Part shown: positions 31,801-41,700 of the stretch, piece by piece
Numbering within the stretch: position 1 is the first letter of the stretch
Layout of the letters: each line of letters opens with the position of its first letter
NCBI GenBank assembly: GCA_037893225.1
Contig: JAZGUH010000276.1
Span: 1,798,001 to 1,862,000 of the forward strand
Length of the DNA stretch: 64,000 bases
Source: Hippasteria phrygiana
Lineage: Eukaryota > Echinodermata > Asteroidea > Valvatida > Goniasteridae
Direction: 5' to 3'
The notes under the pieces: generated by a model
The model's database searches: none
The model's input: the letters and a program-made list of their open reading frames with translations, nothing else
Told to the model about the DNA's origin: nothing
Program-made: the position numbers and the translations under genes

Positions 31801-34441
31801 TGCCTGATTTGTTTTGCTTTCTCCCATTATTTTCCTCCTCCTTGCTTTCATTTCTCCTTCAGTCGTCATGATTTATTTTGTTGGTAAGGGTCTACTAGAC
31901 ATCGTCTTCCACCCAGAAAGGTTTTTTTTTGTTTATTGTTGGGAGTAAAAAATATAGGGTCGGTAAGAAATGGGTAAAATGGAATTTATTACAGGTGCCC
32001 GAGAGCCCCAAAAAATAAAATGATATAATTGTTTTTTTTTTTAAAGGCCATGTGCCATCTGATGAAGAGTTCACTGGGTTCCAGACTGTCCCGGAAGATG
32101 CCACTGTCCCCGATGGCACAGATCACATCCTGACCTGCTCGGCCTCGGACAGCCATCGCATCGTCTGGGAGAAAGACGGCCAGAGACTGGTTTATGATGA
32201 GAGAGTCTATCGCCTCTCTGGGCATGACCTGTATGTCGGCGATGCCAGGGTACGTGACAGTGGAACGTATTCCTGTGTGGCGTACAGCGTGGATGAAATC
32301 GAGCTTGGCAAGGTCTCTGCTCAGTTGACTGTGATGTCGGCCCTAGACGTATCACATGGTTTGTTTTTGTCTGCACAGCAGACATTCTTGTCATGTTCCC
32401 TTTCTTGATGAAGGCTTTAATAAAGGCTTTAATTTCCAATACGACTGACTATATAATAATAATAATAATAATAATAACTGTCAATGGTCCCTTAAGGAGA
32501 CATGTTTTAGTTATTTTTGTACCTTAGGGAGACAAGTGACAATAGGGAGACATTTTGATGTCTCCCTAATGTCACAGCCCCCTTAAATATTGAGAATTTT
32601 ACTGTCGGAACTGGGTTATATTGATAGAGGATGGTCCAAAACATAAATGTACCAAATTACCATCAGTGTCGCCCTTTTATAGCATTTTCCCCACGTGCCT
32701 TACTAAAAAATACTCCAAAGGGGCGACTTTCACATTGGGGCGACAGTTATATGCCGCCCTAATCGACCCTGTAACCCTAACCCTAACTAGGATTATGTGT
32801 CGCCCTAACCCACAATTAAGGAAAATAATGTAGATTTTTAAAGTGCACATATCCACCATGAACAGTGCGCTCAAGGCGCTACATTATTACTCCCACTGTC
32901 AATCATTCCTAAAACCTCGGCTCCCCGGGGAGCATACAGATCCGGCTGAAAGTTAAGGGCACGTGTGCTAATCAAACCGTGACTCTAGTCCGACAGCCAA
33001 CTATTCAGATTTTGGGGAGAAGCCGTTAAAAGTTGGTCACTTTTTTTTGTGTTCAATACTTCTCCGTTAAAAGTTAGGACCTGACGTTTAGGTCCCAGGA
33101 GGATCTTCCTGAAAGGTTTTATCCCAGCAGCACCTTTGAGAAAAATCCTGCCAGAATTGAAAAGTCAAACCTCCTGCCTTTTATCATTTATATAGTTTAG
33201 TTTATTCCAGATGGCAGGTAGTTTAGTATTTTTTTATTTTTTATTTCAGTCCTGTTGTGGCATGAGGCTGTACATTTTCTGTTTCGTCAACTTAGCATTT
33301 AAGTGTGTTAGAAGTCCCACACTGGTTGGCTGTATGCTTAAATTGGCAACGCTGGAAAAGTAAGGGCTAAATTTTGTGTTTTGCTATAGACTAATCCAGC
33401 GACCAAAATTAGAAGCATTTACTGCGGTGGCACCATGCTTGCGTGCGTATTTTACGCACTTGCTCGATGCAGCTTCGACCAACAGGGTGTTTACAACTTA
33501 TCAAAATGCGCGCGTGGCAGAAATTAAAGAACGCGGGCAACCTGCACGCAAGCGTGTCACCAGAGCAAAAATGACTTCTAATTTTGTTCAGCGAATTCCC
33601 GTATACATAGTACTCGTGACTTTTGTTCTTTTTCGTCTGTGTGTTAGTATGCGGTATTGTTCGAGCCATGGAAGCTACCGAGTCTACAGGAGCAACGAAT
33701 AATTACCGCATTGTTAATGGTGAGAGGGCCAGGAAGGGTTCATCACCGTGGTTAGCCCGTCTGTGGGACCGACGTCGTTCCAGATACTTATGTGCAGGAT
33801 CCTTGATCAACAATCGCTGGGTGGTCACCACGACTGCGTGTGTCACTTTTTCCAGGTTGCAGGCTGCAGATGTCGAAATTCACCTTGGTGATCATGACTC
33901 TCTGGTCCTCGAATCCAGTCAGATGACATTCAACGTCGCACGGATTGTGACATATGGGGACTTCAACGAGGACACCTACGATGGGGACATTGCCTTGCTG
34001 CAGCTGGACCAACCCGTGACAGCCTTCACCGATTATGTCTCTCCCATTTGTTTGCCCAATGTCAACATCTCCGATGAGCTAATGGTGCCCAGAAAGGCAG
34101 CTCGCATTGCCGGCTGGGGGCAAGTTATCGAGTTTGGGGTTTTCCCGAGGTTCCTCCGTGAAGTCTATGTTCCCATCGTCCCACAACACACTTGTGAGCA
34201 GTCCACAGATGATATTGTCACAAACAATATGTTCTGTGCCGGGTACAGACAGGCATCGCAGGGTGATGCGTGCCTTGGGGATAGTGGTGGACCTCTGGCC
34301 ATGAAGAAGGGGGGCAAGTGGTACCTGCTGGGGGTTATAAGCTGGGGGGATGGGTGCGCCAGGAAAGGAAAGTATGGGTTTTACACCAAAGTACCCAATT
34401 TTCTGTCCTGGATGACAAACGTCATGACCCAAATGACATAA
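25750..34441 (+). CDS. Gene A: secreted Ig-Ig-Ig-trypsin-like pseudoprotease
   Basis: Six coding exons: 25750-25864, 26780-26995, 29991-30125, 30969-31319, 32047-32358, 33648-34441. All joins are GT-AG, phase 1 and in frame, giving 640 residues. Order: signal peptide (1 to about 22, MFVSVNFFLLAGFLSMTTAE); a split Ig-like segment (about 70-155); two Ig domains (156-272 and 273-376), each with C...W...YSC; a linker Cys (378) before RIVNG (activation site after Arg397); a trypsin domain with Asp in DGDIALL, Asp583 for basic P1 specificity, and Ser589 in GDSGGPL. Where the family has AAHC it reads TTAC, so catalytic His is Ala440. All exons are open, so the gene looks maintained but catalytically dead. 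It is a tandem paralogue of gene B and lacks CUB domains. Function is unknown; a regulatory or decoy role is inference. Confidence 0.85.
26350..26575 (-). repeat. Family C repeat, inverted copy
   Basis: Reverse orientation of the family (aggctataagccactgtagg, cagacctatagacccaggtg), with the internal hairpin gtggggttggtgac...gccaaccctaccac. In gene A intron 1. Confidence 0.7.
26780..30125 (+). CDS. Gene A exons 2-3: degenerate split Ig domain
   Basis: Exons 26780-26995 and 29991-30125 align with gene B exons 6-7. The Trp (VVLKWINGS) and the F-strand motif (AAYQCQV) are kept. The stretch holding the first Ig cysteine in B (VEQECTVN) has no counterpart, so the canonical disulfide is missing; the Cys at LPEC is in the wrong place for the B strand. 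The 3-kb intron holds a minisatellite and two fold-back elements. Confidence 0.75.
28001..28220 (+). repeat. 24-bp minisatellite (9 units)
   Basis: Tandem gaccaaccgctgcccagtca-type units of 24 bp, about nine copies with few differences. Because 24 is a multiple of three the array is open on both strands; on the plus strand it would encode QPLPSQTD repeats. It lies in gene A intron 2 and is not needed by the inferred transcript. Confidence 0.85.
28582..28710. repeat. 129-bp near-perfect hairpin
   Basis: Arms aaatactgcctggttgagac and gtctcaaccaggcagtattt, continuing through caagggattgtgggaagg and ccttcccacaatcccttttg. The loop is about 25 bp. A fold-back element in gene A intron 2. Confidence 0.85.
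29376..29557. mobile_element. TIR MITE (ttagcctctgtcatg family), copy 1
   Basis: Arms tctgtcatggatccagaaaa and the inverted attttctggatacatgat with inner gagggcgtgcttcg and cgaagcacgccctc. The second copy is at 51891-52074. In gene A intron 2. Confidence 0.8.
30525..30680 (-). repeat. SINE-like repeat, minus-strand copy
   Basis: Reverse complement of the tRNA-like family: gagatttgaacctgtgac (B box side) and ctctaccaactgaactgt (A box side, mutated). Degraded. Confidence 0.65.
30688..30890 (+). repeat. Family C repeat, copy upstream of gene A exon 4
   Basis: Shows cctgggtctataggtctgaa, ctctatttagatctatgccc and gtggcttttagccttgtatt. It ends about 80 bp before the acceptor of gene A exon 4. Confidence 0.7.
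30969..32358 (+). CDS. Gene A exons 4-5: tandem Ig domains
   Basis: Exons 30969-31319 and 32047-32358 each encode one whole I-set-like Ig domain: GF(E/Q)TVP(K/E)DATV, LTC, IVWEKD, DNLLVGDARV or DLYVGDARV, YSCVA, and a LTV end. They arose by exon duplication. Exon 5 is closer to gene B exon 8 than to its own neighbour, exon 4. Confidence 0.85.
31425..31570 (+). repeat. SINE-like repeat, degraded copy
   Basis: tcctcattgagtgatcccca then agggcaagatagctcagttg, with a mutated B box (tgcatgttcagaatt). Lies in gene A intron 4. Confidence 0.65.
32453..32477 (+). repeat. (ATA)n microsatellite
   Basis: About eight ataa-type trinucleotide units in gene A intron 5. Confidence 0.8.
33399..33590. repeat. 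Small TIR element before gene A exon 6
   Basis: aaaattagaagcattt at the left is inverted against aaatgacttctaatttt at the right. It sits just upstream of the exon 6 acceptor. Weakly supported. Confidence 0.4.
33648..34441 (+). CDS. Gene A exon 6: trypsin domain, His to Ala
   Basis: A single 794-nt exon encodes the whole protease domain and stop. IVNGERARKG follows Arg397. The codon at 33836-33838 is GCG (Ala) where gene B has CAC (His) at 50875-50877. Cysteines for the 42-58, 168-182 and 191-220 bridges are present. About 168 nt from 34226 onward are almost identical to gene B, whereas the 5' half is clearly diverged. Confidence 0.9.
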
Positions 34442-34524
34442 CTCTAATCAAAGCAAACAAGCGGGAAAACACTAAAAGTACAGATGAATGAGAGAAAGGG
34501 AGTACATGTACATATATAATATAT

Positions 34525-34789
34525 CAGGGGTGAGATTTGTCAGGATTTTTCTTGATTTCAGGATTTTTTGTCAGGATTTTAGAATGTTTTAAGAATCTCT
34601 TTTGCAACCTGGAATTCCTGACGTGTTGTCCTAATGGTGTTTTAACATGTAAAAGTGGATATAGACCAATAAAAATTGATATTTTAAGGGGCTGCCTTTA
34701 GGCAAATACAAACTATATGTTAATCTGGGGTCCTCGTGGATTTTTCGTGGATTTCGTGGCATTTTCATTTTTGACCAATCTCACCCCTG
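34525..34789. mobile_element. TIR MITE (caggggtgagatt) holding gene A polyA signal
   Basis: Ends caggggtgagatttgtca and tgaccaatctcacccctg. It contains AATAAA at 34668-34673, the first such hexamer after the gene A stop (34441). A related, partly truncated copy in opposite orientation is at 57813-58030. Confidence 0.7.
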
Positions 34790-35239
34790 ATTATATACAT
34801 TACTACTGTAGGAATTATGAGCTTACCATTTTATTCGAAATTGTTCAAACAATCCAAAATTGATTCAAAACTGATTCAAAACTAATTCAATCCTTAATAC
34901 CTTGGTCATTTTTTTTTGGGTGGAGTATCGCATTTGGAAAGCTCATAACTCCCTTAATGCTCTCAAATTAGCAAATTAATTATAACATATTATTATGGAC
35001 ATAGCAGCTATACATAGTGACATTCTAATGCCAATTCTATAGCGTGACTTATTTGTCTGGAGTTTTTAGTTCTGAAAAGGACTCGGAGCTATATTGAACT
35101 GTCATGTTATTGCATTGTTCCCTGCTTATGTTCCAACCAATTTGTTGACTTTCTGTGTTATGTAGTTAGCCCACAACTCATTAATACATATAATAAATTA
35201 GTCTGTGTAATAACAATCACCAGCAGATTTAGGAGGATG

Positions 35240-35465
35240 GGGAGCATTCGGAGATAGTATCAGCATTATGGGTTTATGACTTATTATTGTCCAGACACAC
35301 AACTTGGGAGACCGCCAACATAGGGCAAGATAGCTCAGTTGGTAGAGCACTGGTACGGTATTCCAGAGGTCGCAGGTTCAAATCCCACTCCTGCCAGTTT
35401 TCTTTGTTCGCTTTGAAAATTCATTAAAAATGACCTAGTCAGTTTCCCTTGTGGATTGTTTGATA
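35240..35465 (+). repeat. tRNA-derived SINE-like repeat
   Basis: tRNA-like part 35322-35396: A box TAGCTCAGTTGG intact, B box GGTTCAAATCC with one drift from canonical. Followed by ttttctttgttcgctttgaa and cctagtcagtttcccttgtg, showing the order head then tail. Confidence 0.75.
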
Positions 35466-35717
35466 ACAAAAAACTCTGCCTTAGAGGCTGCATCTAAAAT
35501 GTTAAACCTAGAGCTGCCGGAGATAACCATGAATACAGATTAGGATCTAATTTACCTGATACTGTGTTGGCAAAACAATTTCTACCTGAACTATGTGCTG
35601 AGCCATTCAAAAGAAATAGATGGATATATGAGGAACATATGAAACTATGAGTAAATGGGACTTGAAGGTTTGCATGGTGGATATGAACAAAGTATAAAAG
35701 AGGGTTTGCGGTATCAC

Positions 35718-36283
35718 TAGGGTGTGCATTTACGGGTAGTAGAAGAACCGGGTAAAAATACGCGTACCCGGGTACCCGTTAAAGAAACCCAACCCAAAAA
35801 AACTTCCAATCCCAGAAGTTGTAATAATGTCTTTCTCTGAGCTTCAAAAGTCTGATTTCAGACAAAAGTCTTGAAAAATCTCATGCCTTCAGTAAACATG
35901 ATCACTTCTCCCCCTTTGCGTGTGCTGGCACATGCATGCGCCGGCATATCACAAAAGACGGTTGTCCGGAAGCTTTATACAGTTGTATTGGGAATAAGGC
36001 ATGCTATTATGTCTCGCCGAGACTCTTTATCCATACCCAGCATGCCCAGACTACAAAAACCACAAAAAAGCATCATAAACGTGAAATCTGTGCTGGTTTC
36101 CCATGTAGTCGGGTTTCAATTTTGAAAATTCCCGACAAATAACATTCAAAACCTTTTTTCATTGTCTCGGAAGTTACTATGCGATAATATAAAGTTTTAC
36201 GGGTACTTGATTCCATAATCTGGAACCGGTTCCTAACATGAACGGTCAGGTTTTCGGGTACCCGGTTCTGATGCACACCCCTA
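35718..36283. mobile_element. hAT MITE (tagggtgtgca) with 8-bp TSD
   Basis: Ends tagggtgtgca and tgcacacccccta-like (tgcacacccct a), flanked by identical ggtatcac at 35710-35717 and 36284-36291. Inner acccgggtacccg and cgggtacccggt repeats. No transposase. 566 bp. Confidence 0.85.
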
Positions 36284-38400
36284 GGTATCACCATGTGAAA
36301 TTGATCCCTTTTGAGTTGTGTGGTTCTGAGAAGAACCGGTTGTTTTAACTCCACGTTTTGAACAGTATGCTCTCTCTGTTCATCATCAGGAGACTGCCAG
36401 ACTGTAGCTGGTGCAGGGCTTAAGTAGGGGCTTAAATACTTATAAAATTATGAGTATTTCACCACACCAAATACACACGGAATGTGATATAGATTTTCAA
36501 ATCTGGATCCGAGTCCGAAAATGCAGTATTAAAGTGCACTGGAATCCAAAGCTAGAAAAACAGACTGAGGTTCTGGACTTGGTTTGAACCCCGGATCCAA
36601 GCCAGACTTGACTCTACACAACAGCGTACCTTTTTGTGAGCCAAATTTTTAACCTTCAATAATCAGGCACACAGAGACCAGGATGCGGTGGCAAATGTAC
36701 TTTAATAGAACACGCTAAAAGAAAACCTCGACATATACCCCATTCAGCCTCTATAGGGTACTTAAGCGACTCTTCCAGACCAGTGTCGCCAAAGCCAAGG
36801 GCAGCTTGGCTCAGCTAGCCCCAAGGAGTGTCCAGCTGTTGTTTCACCCTGCTAAGTTGACTAAGAAAAACCTGGAAAAGTCCAGCGCAAGCTATAAGAT
36901 GGAGGAGATTGTTTAGCAGCTGACATAACTTGCACAGAGCCTGTCTGAAAGTAAAGTGGCCTACACCCAGTCTGGACCAACTGTCCAGCCTCTGTAAGAA
37001 GGGCAATCACCCTAAGGCCTCCCATTCACGTCACCAGACCAGGGATCGAGGCAGTGCATAAAAGCAAAAACCACACAAATTCGCTTGGACCCATGGGAAG
37101 GGGGGTGAGACCTGGAGATTTAGCAGCACACAAATGGGGTTATATTGGAGACTCTGGCAGGGAGTTTTTGTTTTAAAGGGACCCTTAAATGTTAATATGA
37201 GTTAAAAGTGCGAAAACATTAAGGTTTTATATGTTTGGATAAAATATAAAAATACACACAAAAATAGTAACTAAACTACAAACAGGATATAAGAAAACAA
37301 AAAGACTAATAAAACAAAGGGCTATAATTCACCCGGTTACATTTTTAATGTCTTAATGATTGAATATGCGCATCTGGACATGACTGAGTCGGGACTTGTA
37401 AGCTACAAGGGATGAACAGTGACAAAGGAATGCTTTTGTCACGGCTCATTTGAATACCTTGTGACTTAATTGACTTGAGAAGTGTGATATGTGACTTGTG
37501 ATTGACTTTTGACTGACTTGTGATTGACTGACTTGTGATTGACTGACTTGTGATTGACTGACTTGTGATTGACTGACTTGTGACTGACTTGATTACAACT
37601 CTGCTGGCCTTCCTGCTGTTAAACCCAAATAAGAATCAGTTTTGTACAGAAACCTTTGGGGTCAATGATAATAAATTTTCAAATCACCCAAAGTGAAATC
37701 TGGACTGGCTTTGTGACTTCCACCCACATGTTATTTCTATTCGTACGTTTGAGTTTGAAGTATTTCCTGATGTTTTGACAAACCCAGGATATTGCTGGTT
37801 TTCCTCTCGCTGTGGTAATATGTATATTTTCTCTAGAGAATTTAGCTTTTGATCAAAATAATTACAAACTCGTCCCTGGCAAAACTGTACATTTATTCTG
37901 CTTGCAGAAAGTGAAAGTGTGTGACACAGGGAACAAAATGTTTCTTTAATCAGTACTTGGTGAGAAAAATACAGGTGTAATTAGGGATGAGTATAGAGTA
38001 TTTATGATCTATCCCCACACGTAGAAATACCAAGTTAAAAGTTGCGATTATGGTATTTCCCATACAATAAGCTTTAATGTTGCTGAGCTCACTCCTGGGC
38101 CCTGCTCATAACCTTCTGAAAGTGATATTGTTGATCACTTGTTTTGAGAAAATGGAGCTTCATGGTTGTGACCTGTGCACACTATGATCCGAGTTTTAAA
38201 AAAAAAAGTCACCTTCAAAAAATTTCCAGTTTTCAACTTTTTGATATGATAGAATAGGGCTTTGAAATGTAAAAGCACAAAATCCCAAAATTGACTTTTC
38301 AGTGAAAAATTGTTGTTTCTGTGACTTTCTGCCCATTTTGTGATGCCAGGTTACATTTATGTTCAAGTTGTATCTTGTGACTTGTATCTAAATTTATTTA
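36284..38400. other. Spacer between genes A and B
   Basis: No coding region recognised. Holds the 15-bp tandem array listed separately and A/T-rich sequence. Part of 37395-37500 (gacaaaggaatgcttttgtc) resembles 30280-30345 in gene A intron 3 in inverted orientation. Confidence 0.4.
37511..37590 (+). repeat. 15-bp tandem repeat (gactgacttgtgatt)
   Basis: About five near-perfect units of gactgacttgtgatt. Simple satellite sequence, no coding role apparent. Confidence 0.75.
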
Positions 38401-38738
38401 TATCTAAAGATATACACTAGCTCTGTACATGCCTGCACAAACAATCCAGAAATTTCCTCAAAAGGGGCCCTTTGAACCACAAACCACAAGCATCGGGGAC
38501 GAAGCAAGGACATCCTTGAGGGACTTTCCCAAATGTTGTCGTATTCTGCCACAGCTTCCTTCCTCTAAAAGCAAAAGTGGCATGTGCTTCGCAAAATTTC
38601 CACAACCGTGTTATTCTCGGTCGTCTATCATCTTCCAGTAAGTCCTGGTTATCAGGACATTTGTTTTGTGTGCCTGTTAAATTTCCCTGAAGTTCACAAA
38701 TACCCTGTGGTCCTTCGCCGGCGTATAGCAGGGAAGCC

Positions 38739-41700
38739 ATGTTTGTGTCAATTAACTTCTTTCTGCTAGTCGGCTTTCTGTCTATGACAACTGCAGAGGC
38801 TGGTCTGAGCAGACATATTCTGAAACGAGAAGCTGCCAATCCAAATGCTGGTAAGTATTTCTTGCTATGTTTTTATGCAACCAGAGGGAAACAGTGGCGT
38901 AACTACAGGGGGGGGGGGGAGACACGTGCCCCCCTGCTGACATCCATGCCCCCCCCCCCCCCCCCCATTTATAATCTTGAAATGTACACAAAATTACAAA
39001 AGCTGCAGTTTATGTACTTTCAGTGCCCCCTTGAAAAAATATGTGCACCCCAAAGTTCCCCCCCCCCCAGAAATTTCACCCAGTTACACCACTCGGGAGA
39101 AAGTTTGGCTCTGGACCTCAGTTTTCAATATAGCGGTTGCAGTGTGATGCACTTGACATTGAGAGGTCTATATTTTTGTGTTAGAATAGATTATCAAAAA
39201 GTATGTAAAAAAATTATTTTAAAAAATGAGTGAATTTTTTTTAAAGATCAATTGAGCTCGTCTTTAATCTGTGAGTGATAGCTTAAAACTGATACTTGTT
39301 TAATGTAGTCTGAGTAACTTGGACATTGCTTATTGCCTTTTTTAACAGATCATGTCCCAATGTTTAAAACTGAGGATAAGTAGGGTCCAAGTTACTCGGA
39401 CTAGCTAGGGTTAATGTAGGCTTGAGCAATTCCATGCCGGAGTCGACTACTCAACTCCAACTAAGGAATCAGAAACGCAATTCTATCTTTTTATAAGATG
39501 ACTCCTTGAAGTAGCCATTTTCTACTGAAGTAAATTCATGGCACCGGCCGACGATTTTTGAAACTCGCCTACTTCAAAAAAGGATTTAAAGATTGCTCGA
39601 TTCCATGAAAATACCGCAGGCACTTCACAGAGCAAGCTGTTTCATTCAGGAAATCATCCATAACGCTGCGCAGATTCAAAGGATGCGCTGCTGCATAATA
39701 CACGGCATCGCTTCTGAATGGAATTGCGATTCCTGCTCAAGTCGACTCCAAAAAATTCAAGTCGTCTCCAAAAATGTCAAAGTCACCCAATTAAGCCTAG
39801 TTTAATGTTCAGATGGCATCTACAAATTGTTTGACAAACTACCAACCACGAGATGAGGGACTCTTTTCTCTCCGAACAATTTTTGCATGGATTAATTTAT
39901 GATCAGATGCCAATTTCACGGAGCTGCTAAGCACAAACATTTGCTTAGCACCAAAAAGTCTGGCTTAGTTAAAACAGGTTACCAGCCAAAAGGCCCAAAG
40001 ATTTTCATGCTAAGCAAACAGCTGAATGCCAGTCACAGGTGATACACTTCACATTTAAATTTGGTTGGTAAACCTAGTATTTACCAAGGAGGACTTTCCA
40101 TGCTGAGCAAATGTTTGTGCTTAGCATCACTGTGAAATTGGCCCCAGTTTGCCTGTGACTGAATTTTCCACCATTATTGATACACCCAAAGCGTGATTAA
40201 TTTCGCCTTTTATAGACACATGTCACAGTGAGCTGCTTGCCAAGCAACAAGCCGCCTCCTTCACAAGCCCCGGATTTCCGTTGAACTATCCCAGTGATGC
40301 GGATTGTACCTGGAGGATAAGAACATCTCCAGGCAACCAGGTCATCATCAGCTTCGTCTCGTTTGACGTGGAGCACGAACGCAACTGCCAGTGAGTACAC
40401 AAAAGTACAATTCTGATCTTGTTGCTGTGTACAGGTTCTGTATATACTTCCGAGGACAAGAGTAGAAAGAAAATACAAAGAAACCTTTTAGTCCTCGCAA
40501 GTCAAGTCTTTTGTTGAAATCTGTCCTCGCAAGTAGAAATACGTGCTTAGTCTATGGGGTTGGGTTATATTAAAGGAACAATAGGAAACACAAAGCATTG
40601 TCCTCAGAAGTATTGGGAAAGTACGACTGTGTGTTTTGGTACACCATAAGCATTACGGACAATTGTATAGCTAAGTTGCATGTAGTGTGCAACTTTGCAA
40701 AGCGAATTTTGAGAAATCTGCATTTCAGAATTGGTTGCGAAACATATCAGCCAATCGTTTGCACTTTGACTCGCTGCTTAGCAGCCGCACCATTCGACAC
40801 TTTAGAATTCTTACAGTATTAGCTGTCAAACATGAAAGTCGCATATTCCAGGTGTGACCATAATACCTTGGAGTTTCTGTGGTATGGGTAACTCAGGTGT
40901 AGTATTGGTAGTCACTATAGCTACTTGCAACTCGTGTATTCACGTTTTCATTTGGGAAATAAGTAATCAACAATTTGTTACATTTTCCAACTTTCCAACA
41001 ATACATTACAGGGTAATCGGAACATTTTCTTCAAAATAAAATACCTCTGATCGGCTTAGTTTCCCTCATAAATGCCAGATCATGATGGCTCAACAATCAT
41101 ATACTTCATGTCCCAGATCAACTGTACAACAATGAGATATAAAACCGTTTTTAAAGGGATTTGCAATTCTAGTAATTTAGGCTTTTATTATGTGAAGAAT
41201 AAAAATTAAGAATGCATTCCAGATTTGTTTGTACCTTCTCTTGAATATAGTTTTTACAACCCCCCCCCCCCCCCCCCGATCTCACTGGGCGTGATTTTGT
41301 TTTGACACAACAGGCCAGCTAGCTATGAACAGTGAACTGCAGGCCTGCATTTGGTGAGAAGATGGAATTTGCATCGGGGAAGATGTAACTTTTAGAAGAG
41401 AGATTTTTGCCCTTTCCTGACGGTGTACCAAACACTCTATGCTCAGCGATTTCCAATAGCCTGTGTGAAAAAAAGAAAATCACATGCTTTTATTTGTGTG
41501 TATCTTGTTTTCCAGATATGATTATCTCATTGTCTACGATGGTCCCGATACCACAGATCATCAGGTGGGACGTTACTGTGGCTATGTCTTGAGGCCAGAC
41601 TTCACTTCCACCGGTTCACATGTCTTGGTCAAATTCCACAGCGATTCTTCAGATACACGGGAAGGGTTTGAGATTCAGTTTCGAGCGATCGGGAATTTTG

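Noticed and set aside
32771..32785. Telomere repeat (ccctaaccctaac)
   Set aside because: Only about two units, inside an intron; taaccctaac scraps are common in this window and mean nothing by themselves.
34079..34432. ORFs antisense to the trypsin exons (also 51109-51504)
   Set aside because: Mirror frames of conserved protease codons; present in both paralogues only because the sense sequence is shared.
36660..37060. LTR retrotransposon or coding remnant
   Set aside because: No long terminal repeats, primer-binding site or protein motif could be made out.
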